Shown here piece after piece: positions 23,515 to 31,083 of a stretch of DNA of 34,246 nucleotides. The number at the start of each line of letters is the position of its first letter. The first letter of the stretch is position 1. The stretch covers positions 1 to 34,246 of the forward strand of contig NZ_MLCF01000133.1 in the NCBI RefSeq assembly GCF_001879105.1. Direction: 5' to 3'. Source of the stretch: Mangrovactinospora gilvigrisea (GTDB lineage: Bacteria > Actinomycetota > Actinomycetes > Streptomycetales > Streptomycetaceae). The position numbers and the translations under genes are program-made. The notes under the pieces are model-generated. The model worked only from the letters and a program-made list of their open reading frames with translations, ran no database searches and was not told the DNA's origin.

Positions 23515-24356
23515 GTATCCGACCCTACCGTGACAAAGTCGATAAGTTCCTCGACGCGGCCGAGCAGCTGCGGCTCCAGATCGCGGAACGTCCGCACCCC
23601 GCCCAGGATCCGCCGCCAGGCCGCCGGCGGGTCCACCGGCCAGCCCAGACCTCGGCAGATGCCCTCCTTCCAGGGCTGCCCCTTCGGTACCACCGGCCAA
23701 GCGTCGATGCCCACCGCCGAGGGTTTGACGGCCTGCCAGATGTCGACAAAGGGATGCCCGACCACCAGCACATGGTCCCCGGAGACCTGCGCGGCGATCC
23801 GGCTCTCCTTGGAGCCCGGCACCAGATGGTCGACGAGCACGCCCAGCTTCCGGCCCGGCTCCGGCGCGAACTCCGCGACGATCGCGGGGAGATCGTCCAC
23901 GCCCTGGAGGAACTCCACCACCACGCCCTCGATGCGCAGGTCGTCGCCCCAGACCCGCTCCACCAGCTCGGCGTCGTGCTTGCCCTCGACGTAGATGCGG
24001 CTGCCGCGGGCCACCCGGGCGCGGGCGCCCGGCACCGCCGTCGAGCCGGAGGCGGTGCGCACCGGCCCGGCCGGACGGGACGGGCCCGCCGAGGCGGGCC
24101 GCACCAGCCGCACCGGCCGGCCGTCGACGAGGTAGCCGGTGGGCGCGTCCATCGGGAAGACCCGCAGCTTGCCGAAGCGGTCCTCCAGCGTCACCGTCAG
24201 CCCGCCGGCGGTCTTCTCCCAGCGCGTCACCGCACCGCAGAAGCCGGTGGTCGGCTCCTCCACCACCAGCCCGCGCTCGGCGGCCAGTTCGGGCGGGGGC
24301 GCCTGCTTCTTCTTCCACGGCGGGGTGAGGTCGGCGTCGTAACCACGGCTGCGCAT
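23511..24356 (-). CDS. DUF3097 family protein, Toprim-like core
   Basis: A 281-residue actinobacterial protein of the DUF3097 type. The N-terminal part (about 1-95) starts MRSRGYDADLTPPWKKK and contains GAVTRWEKTAGGLTVTLEDRFGKLRVFPM, a small beta-rich region. The central part reads RIYVEGKHDAELVERVWGDDL, then LGVLVDHLVPGSKESRIA and HVLVVGHPFVDIWQAVKP. The VEGKHDA followed by VDH resembles the E...DxD layout of Toprim domains (primases, topoisomerases, RecR), which is my inference from the motif. The end (PWKEGICRGLGWPVDPPAAWRRIL) is characteristic of the family. It has no known function. The 61-base gap to the metallo-hydrolase shows no clear promoter. Confidence 0.9.
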   Translation of the reverse strand: MRSRGYDADLTPPWKKKQAPPPELAAERGLVVEEPTTGFCGAVTRWEKTAGGLTVTLEDRFGKLRVFPMDAPTGYLVDGRPVRLVRPASAGPSRPAGPVRTASGSTAVPGARARVARGSRIYVEGKHDAELVERVWGDDLRIEGVVVEFLQGVDDLPAIVAEFAPEPGRKLGVLVDHLVPGSKESRIAAQVSGDHVLVVGHPFVDIWQAVKPSAVGIDAWPVVPKGQPWKEGICRGLGWPVDPPAAWRRILGGVRTFRDLEPQLLGRVEELIDFVTVGSDT

Positions 24357-24417
24357 GGGCTCTTTTCTACCCTGCCGGACGCGGCGTCAGCAGCAGCCGG
24401 CTCCGCCGGCGCAACCG

Positions 24418-25116
24418 CTACGGCCGCTGCTCCGCCAGCTGCGCGCGCTGGTGGCGGACGAAGGCCGCGTCCACCGGGGCGCCGTGGCCGGGGACGTAGC
24501 GGGCGTCCGGGCCGCCCGCCGCCAGCAGGACGTCCAGCGCCGCGGGCCAGGCCGCCGGGTCGGCGTCCTCGCCGGCCTGCGGCGGGCCCGACTCCTCCAC
24601 CAGGTCGCCGCAGAAGACCACCCGGGGTGTGCCGTGCACCACCACGGCCAGGTCGTGGGCGGTGTGCGCGGGGCCGGGGTGCACCAGTTCGACCCATCGC
24701 CCGCCCAGGTCGAGCTGGAGGGATTCCGGCGTGTCGCCGACTTCGCGGTCGGGCCGCCGCAGCCGGTTCGCCGCGTCCCGGGCCACCTCCTCGGGGAGGC
24801 CGTGGCGGATCGCGTCCGCGAGGTCGTCCGCCCGCCGCCGCTCCAGCTCCGCGCCGATCCCGAGGCGGCCGAGGAGCACCGCATCGGGCGGCAGCCCGGC
24901 GGCGCCGTAGACATGGTCCCAGTGCGCGTGGGTGAGCACCGCCCAGCGCACCGGCAGCCCGAACTCCGCCTCGGCCAGCTCCGCCAGCCGCCGCCCGTCC
25001 GCCGGGGTGGGGCCCGGATCGACGGCCAGCACCCCGTCCCGCCCCGCCACCAGCCCTGCCGTCACGTCCACGTCGCCGAACCGGTACGCCCGACTCCACC
25101 CGGTGATTGCGTCCAT
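24418..25116 (-). CDS. Metallo-beta-lactamase-fold hydrolase
   Basis: A 232-residue MBL-fold protein. The metal-binding motif is THAHWDH (H63, H65, D67, H68), with HTAHD supplying the next His, the bridging Asp in CGDLVEE and the last His in PGHG. The family covers glyoxalase II-like, lactonase and other hydrolases. The substrate cannot be predicted, though the short length and lack of extra domains fit a small-molecule hydrolase. ATG 25116 has GGAATGGAG just upstream. It diverges from hrcA, with the CIRCE element lying 51 bases upstream of its start. There is no sign that it is part of the heat-shock regulon beyond proximity. Confidence 0.88.
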   Translation of the reverse strand: MDAITGWSRAYRFGDVDVTAGLVAGRDGVLAVDPGPTPADGRRLAELAEAEFGLPVRWAVLTHAHWDHVYGAAGLPPDAVLLGRLGIGAELERRRADDLADAIRHGLPEEVARDAANRLRRPDREVGDTPESLQLDLGGRWVELVHPGPAHTAHDLAVVVHGTPRVVFCGDLVEESGPPQAGEDADPAAWPAALDVLLAAGGPDARYVPGHGAPVDAAFVRHQRAQLAEQRP

Positions 25117-25166
25117 CGCTCCATTCCGGCACGTCGGACCCCGGCCGTACACTGGCTGCGGGGCGA

Positions 25167-25193
25167 TTGGCACTCCGCTCGGTAGAGTGCCAG
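25167..25193 (+). promoter_or_regulatory. CIRCE operator (HrcA-binding site)
   Basis: TTGGCACTC (25167-25175), nine bases and GAGTGCCAG (25185-25193) match the CIRCE consensus TTAGCACTC-N9-GAGTGCTAA at most positions, with one mismatch between the arms. It sits between a possible -10 (TACACT, 25148-25153) and the hrcA start, the usual position for autorepression. A -35 is unclear. Confidence 0.92.
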
Positions 25194-25237
25194 GCCGGGA
25201 CCGGGATCGGCAGCGAAGGGACGGAGGTGCGTCGGCC

Positions 25238-26257
25238 GTGCTCGACGAACGCAAGCTCGAGGTGCTGCGCGCCATCGTCCAGGACTACGTGGGCACCGAG
25301 GAGCCGGTCGGCTCCAAGGCGCTGGTCGACCGGCACAACCTCGGCGTCTCGCCCGCCACGATCCGCAACGACATGGCGACGCTGGAGGAGGAGGGCTACA
25401 TCGCCCAGCCGCACACCAGCGCCGGCCGGATCCCCACCGACAAGGGCTACCGCCTCTTCGTCGACCGCCTGGCCAGCGTCAAGCCGCTGTCCACGCCGGA
25501 GCGGCGGGCGATCCGCAGCTTCCTGGAGAACGCGGTCGACCTCGACGACGTGGTCACCCGCACCGTCCGGCTGCTCGCCCAGCTGACGCGGCAGGTCGCG
25601 ATCGTGCAGTACCCGTCGCTGACCCGCTCCACGGTCCGCCATGTGGAACTGCTCTCGCTGGGCCCGTCCCGGCTGATGCTGATCCTGATCACCGACACCG
25701 GCCGGGTGGAGCAGCGGCATCTGGCCACCCCCGGCGAGGTCGGCGAGGCGCTGCTGGGGGATCTGCGGGCGCGGCTGAACGCCGCGGTCGTCGGCCAGCC
25801 GTTCAAGGAGGTGCCGCGGCTCGTCGAGGAGCTGCCGCTGGCCTTCGAGGAGGCGGAGCGCCCCAACGTGGCCGCCGTCCTCTCCACGCTGCTGGAGACG
25901 CTGGTGGAGCAGACGGAGGAGCGGATCATCCTGGGCGGCACCGCCAACCTGACGCGATTCGGCCATGATTTCCCGCTGACGATCCGTCCCGTGCTGGAGG
26001 CACTGGAGGAGCAGGTGGTCCTGCTGCGTCTGCTCGGGGAGGCGTCCGAATCCGGGATGATCGTGCGGATCGGGCACGAGAACAAGGCACATGAGGGGCT
26101 GGCCTCCACATCGGTGGTGGCCGTCGGCTACGGTTCGGGCGACGAGGCCGTCGCGAAACTCGGCGTGGTCGGCCCGACTCGTATGGACTACCCGGGAACG
26201 ATGGGAGCGGTACGCGCAGTGGCACGGTACGTCGGACAGATTCTGGCGGAGTCGTAG
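25238..26257 (+). CDS. hrcA: Heat-inducible transcription repressor HrcA
   Basis: A 339-residue repressor of class I heat-shock genes. The N-terminal winged helix (about 1-75) reads [51 protein letters not shown] and [15 protein letters not shown], which is nearly invariant in the family. The GAF-like and dimerisation regions follow, ending [29 protein letters not shown]. HrcA binds CIRCE and is kept active by GroEL in known systems. The GTG at 25238 has GGAGG (25223-25227) ten bases upstream. It is directly followed by dnaJ2 with no gap (TAG then GTG), so the two share a message under the CIRCE element. Confidence 0.97.
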   Translation: MLDERKLEVLRAIVQDYVGTEEPVGSKALVDRHNLGVSPATIRNDMATLEEEGYIAQPHTSAGRIPTDKGYRLFVDRLASVKPLSTPERRAIRSFLENAVDLDDVVTRTVRLLAQLTRQVAIVQYPSLTRSTVRHVELLSLGPSRLMLILITDTGRVEQRHLATPGEVGEALLGDLRARLNAAVVGQPFKEVPRLVEELPLAFEEAERPNVAAVLSTLLETLVEQTEERIILGGTANLTRFGHDFPLTIRPVLEALEEQVVLLRLLGEASESGMIVRIGHENKAHEGLASTSVVAVGYGSGDEAVAKLGVVGPTRMDYPGTMGAVRAVARYVGQILAES

Positions 26258-27397
26258 GTGGCCGCGGACTACTACCAGGCGTTGGGCGTTCGGCGGGACG
26301 CCAGCCCTGAAGAGATCAAGAAGGCTTTCCGCCGGCTGGCGCGCGAGCTGCACCCGGACGTCAACCCGGACCCGAAGACGCAGGAGCGCTTCAAGGAGAT
26401 CAACAACGCCTACGAGGTGCTGTCGGATCCCGAGAAGCGCCGGATGTACGACCTCGGGGCCGACCCGCTGTCGTCCAACGGCGGCGGCGGTCCGGGCGGC
26501 TTCGGGGCCGGTCCGGGCTTCGGCTTCAGCGACATCATGGACGCGTTCTTCGGCCAGGGCGCCGGGGCGCGGGGTCCGCGCTCGCGGACGCGCCGCGGCC
26601 AGGACGCGATGATCCGCATCGATGTGACGCTCGCCGAGGCGGCCTTCGGCACCACCAAGGACCTCCAGGTCGACACGGCCGTGGTCTGCACCACCTGCAA
26701 CGGCGAGGGCGCGGCCCCCGGCACCACTCCGCAGACCTGCGAGATGTGCGACGGGCGCGGCGAGGTCAGCCAGGTGACGCGGTCCTTCCTCGGCCAGGTG
26801 ATGACCTCCCGCCCGTGCCCGCAGTGCCAGGGCTTCGGCACGGTCGTCCCCAACCCGTGCCCGGAGTGCGCGGGCGACGGCCGGGTGCGGGCGCGCCGCC
26901 GGCTGACGGTGAAGATCCCGGCGGGCGTCGACAACGGGATGAAGATCCAGCTGTCCGGCGAGGGCGAGGTCGGCCCCGGCGGCGGCCCGCCCGGCGACCT
27001 CTACGTCGAGATCAACGAGCTGCCGCACAAGGTCTTCCAGCGCCGCGGCGACGACCTGCACTGCACGGTGACGCTGCCGATGACGGCGGCGGCGCTGGGC
27101 ACCCAGGTGCCGCTGGAGACGCTGGACGGGCGCGAGGAGGTGGACATCCGGCCGGGCACCCAGTCGGGGCAGTCCATCCCGCTGCACGGCCGCGGCATCA
27201 CGCATCTGCGCGGCGGCGGCCGGGGCGACCTGCTGGTCCATGTGGAGGTGCAGACGCCCAGCAAGCTCGACGCCGAGCAGGAGGAGCTGCTGAGGAAGCT
27301 GGCGACGCTGCGCGGCGAGGAGCGTCCCTCGGGGCACTTCTCCCCGGGGCAGCAGGGCCTCTTCTCCCGGCTCAAGGACGCCTTCAACGGCCGATGA
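26258..27397 (+). CDS. dnaJ: Co-chaperone DnaJ (DnaJ2 type)
   Basis: A 379-residue type I DnaJ. The J domain (about 1-70) has the HPD motif in ELHPDVNPD. A Gly/Phe-rich linker follows (GGGGPGGFGAGPGFGF). The zinc-binding region has four CxxCxGxG repeats: CTTCNGEG, CEMCDGRG, CPQCQGFG and CPECAGDG. The C-terminal substrate-binding domain ends LLRKLATLRGEERP. It delivers substrates to DnaK and stimulates its ATPase. Streptomyces usually carry two dnaJ genes; the one next to hrcA is DnaJ2. GTG 26258 follows the hrcA stop without a gap. The stop overlaps rsmE as ATGA (27394-27397). Confidence 0.97.
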   Translation: MAADYYQALGVRRDASPEEIKKAFRRLARELHPDVNPDPKTQERFKEINNAYEVLSDPEKRRMYDLGADPLSSNGGGGPGGFGAGPGFGFSDIMDAFFGQGAGARGPRSRTRRGQDAMIRIDVTLAEAAFGTTKDLQVDTAVVCTTCNGEGAAPGTTPQTCEMCDGRGEVSQVTRSFLGQVMTSRPCPQCQGFGTVVPNPCPECAGDGRVRARRRLTVKIPAGVDNGMKIQLSGEGEVGPGGGPPGDLYVEINELPHKVFQRRGDDLHCTVTLPMTAAALGTQVPLETLDGREEVDIRPGTQSGQSIPLHGRGITHLRGGGRGDLLVHVEVQTPSKLDAEQEELLRKLATLRGEERPSGHFSPGQQGLFSRLKDAFNGR

Positions 27398-28152
27398 CCG
27401 CACCGGTGTTCGTGGTGGAGGGCGGGGCGCTGGCGCGCGCCGCCGCGGGGGACGTGGTCCCGCTGGACGGCCCCGAGGGGCGCCACGCGGCCGCGGTGAA
27501 GCGGCTGCGGGCCGGCGAGGCGGTGGTGCTGGCGGACGGCGCCGGGCGCGGCGTGGACGGCGTGGTGGACGCGGTGCGCGGCAAGGACGGCATCGATGTC
27601 CGGGTCGAGGCGGTGCGCGACGAGGCGCCGCCGGCCCCGCGGGTGACGGTCGTGCAGGCGCTGCCCAAGGGAGACCGGGGCGAGCTGGCCGTGGAGACGA
27701 TGACCGAGGTCGGCGTCGATGCGGTGGTGCCGTGGTCGGCGGCCCGGTGCGTGACGCGCTGGTCGGGGCCGCGCGGCGAGAAGGCGCTCGGCAAGTGGCG
27801 CGCCACGGCGCGCGAGGCGGGCAAGCAGGCGCGGCGGCTGCGCTTCCCGGAGGTGGCGCCGCCGGCGTCGACGGCCGAGGTGGCGGAGCGGGTCGCGGCG
27901 GCGGACGTCGCGGTGGTGCTGCACGAGGCGGGCGCCGCGGCGTTCGCGTCGCTGGCGGCCTCGGGGCTGGGCGAGGCGCGCGAGGTGCTGCTCGTCGTGG
28001 GGCCCGAGGGCGGGATCGCCCCGGAGGAGCTGGAGCGGTTCACCGCGGCGGGGGCGTCGGTCTGCCGCCTGGGGCCGTCGGTGCTGCGGACATCCACGGC
28101 GGGCGTGGTGGCGGCGGGCCTGGTGCTCGCGGCCTCCGGCCGCTGGCGCTGA
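27394..28152 (+). CDS. rsmE: 16S rRNA (uracil-1498-N3)-methyltransferase
   Basis: A 252-residue SPOUT-class RNA methyltransferase that modifies U1498 of 16S rRNA using S-adenosylmethionine. The N-terminal PUA-like part contains LDGPEGRHAAAVKRLRAGEAVVLADG. The knotted SAM site shows ALPKGDRGELAVETMTEVGVDAVVPW, VVGPEGGIAPEELERF and LGPSVLRTSTAGVVAAGLVLA, which are the family motifs. Length is normal. ATG 27394 overlaps the dnaJ stop, so hrcA, dnaJ and rsmE form one coupled operon. In many bacteria rsmE follows the chaperone genes in the same way. A short GCCGGCGCCGGC palindrome follows the stop (28154-28165). Confidence 0.95.
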   Translation: MTAPVFVVEGGALARAAAGDVVPLDGPEGRHAAAVKRLRAGEAVVLADGAGRGVDGVVDAVRGKDGIDVRVEAVRDEAPPAPRVTVVQALPKGDRGELAVETMTEVGVDAVVPWSAARCVTRWSGPRGEKALGKWRATAREAGKQARRLRFPEVAPPASTAEVAERVAAADVAVVLHEAGAAAFASLAASGLGEAREVLLVVGPEGGIAPEELERFTAAGASVCRLGPSVLRTSTAGVVAAGLVLAASGRWR

Positions 28153-28255
28153 CGCCGGCGCCGGCGCTTGGCAGGGGTCCGCCGCGGGGTTCGGGGTCGC
28201 TCTTCGGATGCCCGGTTTGCGGCGCTCACTCGCGCGGTTCCTCGCGTCCCTGTTG

Positions 28256-28269
28256 TGGGAGCGGTTCCA
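28256..28269. promoter_or_regulatory. Imperfect CebR-like operator, position unexplained
   Basis: TGGGAGCGGTTCCA matches 12 of 14 bases of the CebR box present at 29591-29604. It lies in the 275-base gap 28153-28427 between the ends of rsmE and cebR, in a short A+T-richer patch (about 28250-28300) with no gene. It could be a decoy or a relic site. Confidence 0.3.
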
Positions 28270-28323
28270 AATGAGGCTGCGAGTTACTTCCAATGAGTGA
28301 ACGCAGAGGCCGCGGCGGTGGGT

Positions 28324-28352
28324 GCCCCGCGAGGGGCGCGGGGAACTGCGCG
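28324..28352 (+). repeat. Single dispersed copy of the hairpin element found in the 81-bp array
   Basis: GCCCC-GCGA-GGGGC (28324-28337) runs into GGGGCGCGGGGAACTGCGCG (28333-28352), the same 20-base core as most array units. Flanking bases differ. Hairpin-plus-GGGGAACTGCGCG elements are, from memory, abundant in Streptomyces intergenic DNA. Confidence 0.75.
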
Positions 28353-28427
28353 AGGGTCCGCAAACCGGCACAAGACGGGCGCAAGCCGGGCGCGGGCCGC
28401 AGCATCCCGGACGCCGCCCGCGGGCGG

Positions 28428-29465
28428 TCAGCTCGACTCCCGCGCCACCAGCTCCGTCGCCAGCACCACCCGGCGGTGCGAGCGTCCCCGCTCCTCGATC
28501 TCGTCGAGCAGCAGCCGCACCATCTCGCGGCCCATCTCCTCGATCGGCTGCCGCACGCTGCTCAGCGGCGGCGTCGTGTGCCGGGCGATCATCGAGTCGT
28601 CGAAGCCGACCACGGCGACGTCCTCCGGCACCCGCCGCCCCGCCGCGCGCAGCGCGGCGAGCGCGCCGGCGGCCATCACGTCGGACGCCGCGAAGACGGC
28701 GTCCAGCCCGGGCTGCCGGGCCAGCAGCTCGGCCATCGCCGCCCGGCCGCCCTCCTCGGTGAAGTCGGCCTCCGCGACCAGCGGTGACGCGTCGTCGACG
28801 GCCGTCCCGTACGCCGCCAGGGCGCGCTGGTAGCCGCGCAGACGGGAGCGGGACGCCTCCATCTCGCGGGGGCCGGTGATGGTGGCGATGTGCCGCCGGC
28901 CGCGTTCCAGCAGGTGGGTGGTGGCGGCCTCGGCGCCGCCGGCGTTGTCCGGCTGGACGTGGCTGAGGCGCTCGCGGTCGGAGCGGCGGCCGCCCAGCAC
29001 CGTCGGCATGTCCAGCTTCTCCATCAGGTCGGGCAGCGGGTCGCGGTCGTGGACGGCGGCCAGCAGCACCCCGTCGACCCGGCGGGCCGTCAGGAAGTTG
29101 GTGAGCCGCTTCCGCTCCTCCTCGGTGCGCACCAGGATCAGCAGCAGCTGCAGGTCGACCGCCCCCGCGTTCGCGGACAGCTCGGCGCTCACCCCGCGGA
29201 TGATGTCGGCGAAGTACGGCTCGGCGAGCAGCCGGCTCTCCGGCTCGGGGATGACCAGGGCGATCGCGTCCGTCCTGCTGGTCACCAAGGAGCGCGCGGC
29301 CCGGTTGGGGACGTAGCCGAGCTCCTGGATGGCCGCCTCGACGGCCTCCCGGGCGCGGGCGCTCACCTTGGGCGAGCCGTTGATGACGCGCGAGACCGTG
29401 CCGCGTCCGACCCCCGCGCGCGCCGCGACCGCCTCGATGGTGGGACGGCGTTCATTGCTGTTCAT
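28428..29465 (-). CDS. cebR: LacI-family repressor, CebR type
   Basis: A 345-residue LacI/GalR regulator. The N-terminal helix-turn-helix and hinge (about 1-60) read PTIEAVAARAGVGRGTVSRVINGSPKVSARAREAV and LGYVPNRAARSL. The periplasmic-binding-like sensor domain follows (IALVIPEPESRLLAEPYF, VDGVLLAAVH, VVGFDDSMIARHTTPPLSSVRQP). CebR represses cellobiose uptake genes and is released by cello-oligosaccharides in known Streptomyces. It diverges from cebE, and a perfect CebR box lies 126 bases upstream of its start. ATG 29465 is preferred, with AAAGG upstream; an in-frame ATG at 29492 would extend it by nine residues but lacks a good site. Confidence 0.93.
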   Translation of the reverse strand: MNSNERRPTIEAVAARAGVGRGTVSRVINGSPKVSARAREAVEAAIQELGYVPNRAARSLVTSRTDAIALVIPEPESRLLAEPYFADIIRGVSAELSANAGAVDLQLLLILVRTEEERKRLTNFLTARRVDGVLLAAVHDRDPLPDLMEKLDMPTVLGGRRSDRERLSHVQPDNAGGAEAATTHLLERGRRHIATITGPREMEASRSRLRGYQRALAAYGTAVDDASPLVAEADFTEEGGRAAMAELLARQPGLDAVFAASDVMAAGALAALRAAGRRVPEDVAVVGFDDSMIARHTTPPLSSVRQPIEEMGREMVRLLLDEIEERGRSHRRVVLATELVARESS

Positions 29466-29543
29466 ATCACTGCCTTTCGTGCGAATCCGCATCGAGTGCC
29501 GACGATGTCAGACACGGCTCGATAACCAAGTTGTCTTCAACTG

Positions 29544-29549
29544 TTGACA
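29544..29549 (+). promoter_or_regulatory. Candidate -35 box of cebE
   Basis: TTGACA, followed two bases later by TTGACC (29551-29556), lies 42 bases before the CebR box. No clear -10 box was found at 17-18 bases, so the promoter is tentative. Confidence 0.35.
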
Positions 29550-29590
29550 CTTGACCGTCCTCCGGTGGAGTCTCTGCGTCAACGAGATAG

Positions 29591-29604
29591 TGGGAGCGCT
29601 CCCA
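29591..29604 (+). promoter_or_regulatory. CebR operator (cebs box)
   Basis: TGGGAGCGCTCCCA is a perfect 14-base palindrome identical to the CebR-binding site described in Streptomyces. It lies 17 bases before the cebE start and next to its ribosome binding site (AGGAGG, 29611-29616), where bound repressor would block transcription. Confidence 0.95.
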
Positions 29605-29621
29605 TACGGCAGGAGGAAATC

Positions 29622-30965
29622 ATGAGGATATCCGGTAGGCGGGCGGGACGTCCCAGCAGACGGCGGGTCCTTGTTCCGATGGCGGCCGGACTCGCCGCGA
29701 TCGGGCTGCTCGCCGGCTGCGGCAGCTCGGGCTCGGGGTCGTCCGGCTCCTCGACGAGCGGCAAGGTCACCCTTCGGGTCGGCGACTTCGGCACCTTCGG
29801 CTACAACGCCAAGGGCGCCGACCTGTTCGCCGAGTACATGAAGCTGCACCCGAACATCAAGATCGTCGAAGACACCAACGCCAACGAGCAGAACTACTGG
29901 AACACCACCCAGGCCCACCTCGCCTCCGGATCCGGCGCCGACGACATCCAGGCCTTCGACGTCTCCCGGATGGGCCAGGTCACCTCGACCCTGGCCGGCA
30001 AGTTCGAGGACCTCTCCAAGGTCTCCGGCGTCGCCGAGTCCAACTGGACGGCCGTCAAGTGGGCCCAGGGCAAGGCGAAGAGCGGCGCCGTCGTCGGCCT
30101 CGGCACCGACCTCGGCCCCGAGGCGGTCTGCTACAACACCAAGCTCTTCAAGGCTGCCGGGCTGCCCACCGACCCCGCCGCGGTCGCCAAGCTCTGGGCC
30201 GGCAGCTGGACCACCTTCGTCAACACCGTCGGCAAGCAGTACCAGGCGCACGCCCCCAAGGGCACGCACTTCCTGGACAGCGGCGAGGGCCTCTTCAACA
30301 GCGTCGTCGGCAGCGGCGCCACGCAGTACTACGACGCGAGCGGCAAGGCGATCTACCAGGCCAACCCGTCGGTGAAGGCGGCCTGGGCGCTCGCCGGCCA
30401 GGCGGTCGCCGCGGGCGAGACGGGCGGCATCGCCCAGTTCTCCACCCAGTGGGCCTCCGGCTTCGCCAACAACACCTTCGCCACCACCATCTGCCCGGCC
30501 TGGCAGATGGCCAACATCGTCAACGACTCCGGAACCAAGAACGCCGGCGTGTGGAACATCGCCACCGCGCCGCAGGCCTCCAACTGGGGCGGCTCCTACC
30601 TGACCGTCCCCTCCCAGGGCCGCAACACCAAGGCCGCCGAGGCGCTGGTCCAGTGGCTGACCGCCGCGCCGCAGGAGGCCAAGATCTTCACCACCAAGAA
30701 CATCGGCAACTTCCCGTCCAACGTGCAGGCGTACGCCGACCCGTCCGTCTCGGGCGCCAAGAACGCCTTCATGTCCAACGCGCCCATCGGGCAGATCTTC
30801 GCGGCCGCGGCCAAGAAGATCCCGGCCGCTCCGATCGGCCAGTACGACGGCGTGATCCGCAACGACATGGGCAACGGCGTGCTGCTGATGGAGCAGAAGC
30901 ACAAGAGCCCGGCCGCCGCGTGGAGCGCCACCATGGCGCAGATCAAGACCGACACCACCGGCTGA
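29622..30965 (+). CDS. cebE: Cello-oligosaccharide ABC transporter, substrate-binding lipoprotein
   Basis: A 447-residue extracellular sugar-binding protein of the MalE/CUT1 class. A basic start (RISGRRAGRPSRRR) precedes a hydrophobic core and the lipobox LLAGC, with the lipidated Cys at about residue 33. A Ser/Gly-rich tether (GSSGSGSSGSSTSG) follows. Binding-protein features include GDFGTFGYNAKGADLFAEYMKLHP, GLGTDLGPEAVCYNTKLFKAAGLP and ICPAWQMANIV. It captures cellobiose and cellotriose in known Ceb systems, and the ATPase is the shared MsiK encoded elsewhere. ATG 29622 follows AGGAGG by five bases, a very strong initiation site. A large stem-loop separates it from cebF. Confidence 0.93.
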   Translation: MRISGRRAGRPSRRRVLVPMAAGLAAIGLLAGCGSSGSGSSGSSTSGKVTLRVGDFGTFGYNAKGADLFAEYMKLHPNIKIVEDTNANEQNYWNTTQAHLASGSGADDIQAFDVSRMGQVTSTLAGKFEDLSKVSGVAESNWTAVKWAQGKAKSGAVVGLGTDLGPEAVCYNTKLFKAAGLPTDPAAVAKLWAGSWTTFVNTVGKQYQAHAPKGTHFLDSGEGLFNSVVGSGATQYYDASGKAIYQANPSVKAAWALAGQAVAAGETGGIAQFSTQWASGFANNTFATTICPAWQMANIVNDSGTKNAGVWNIATAPQASNWGGSYLTVPSQGRNTKAAEALVQWLTAAPQEAKIFTTKNIGNFPSNVQAYADPSVSGAKNAFMSNAPIGQIFAAAAKKIPAAPIGQYDGVIRNDMGNGVLLMEQKHKSPAAAWSATMAQIKTDTTG

Positions 30966-30981
30966 CGGCGCCTTTCCGCCC

Positions 30982-31024
30982 GCGGTGCCGGGACCGGAGC
31001 GCACCTTCCCGGTCCCGGCACCGC
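30982..31024 (+). terminator. Intercistronic stem-loop between cebE and cebF
   Basis: Perfect 16-base arms GCGGTGCCGGGACCGG (30982-30997) and its complement (31009-31024) with an 11-base loop lie 17 bases after the cebE stop. Because the permease genes continue on the same strand, partial termination or 3'-end protection of cebE mRNA is likely, giving more binding protein than permease. Confidence 0.7.
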
Positions 31025-31083
31025 CCTCCGCACGGGCGTCCGCACGGACGTCCCCTCCGCCTTCCTCCGCAAAGGAGTCGACC

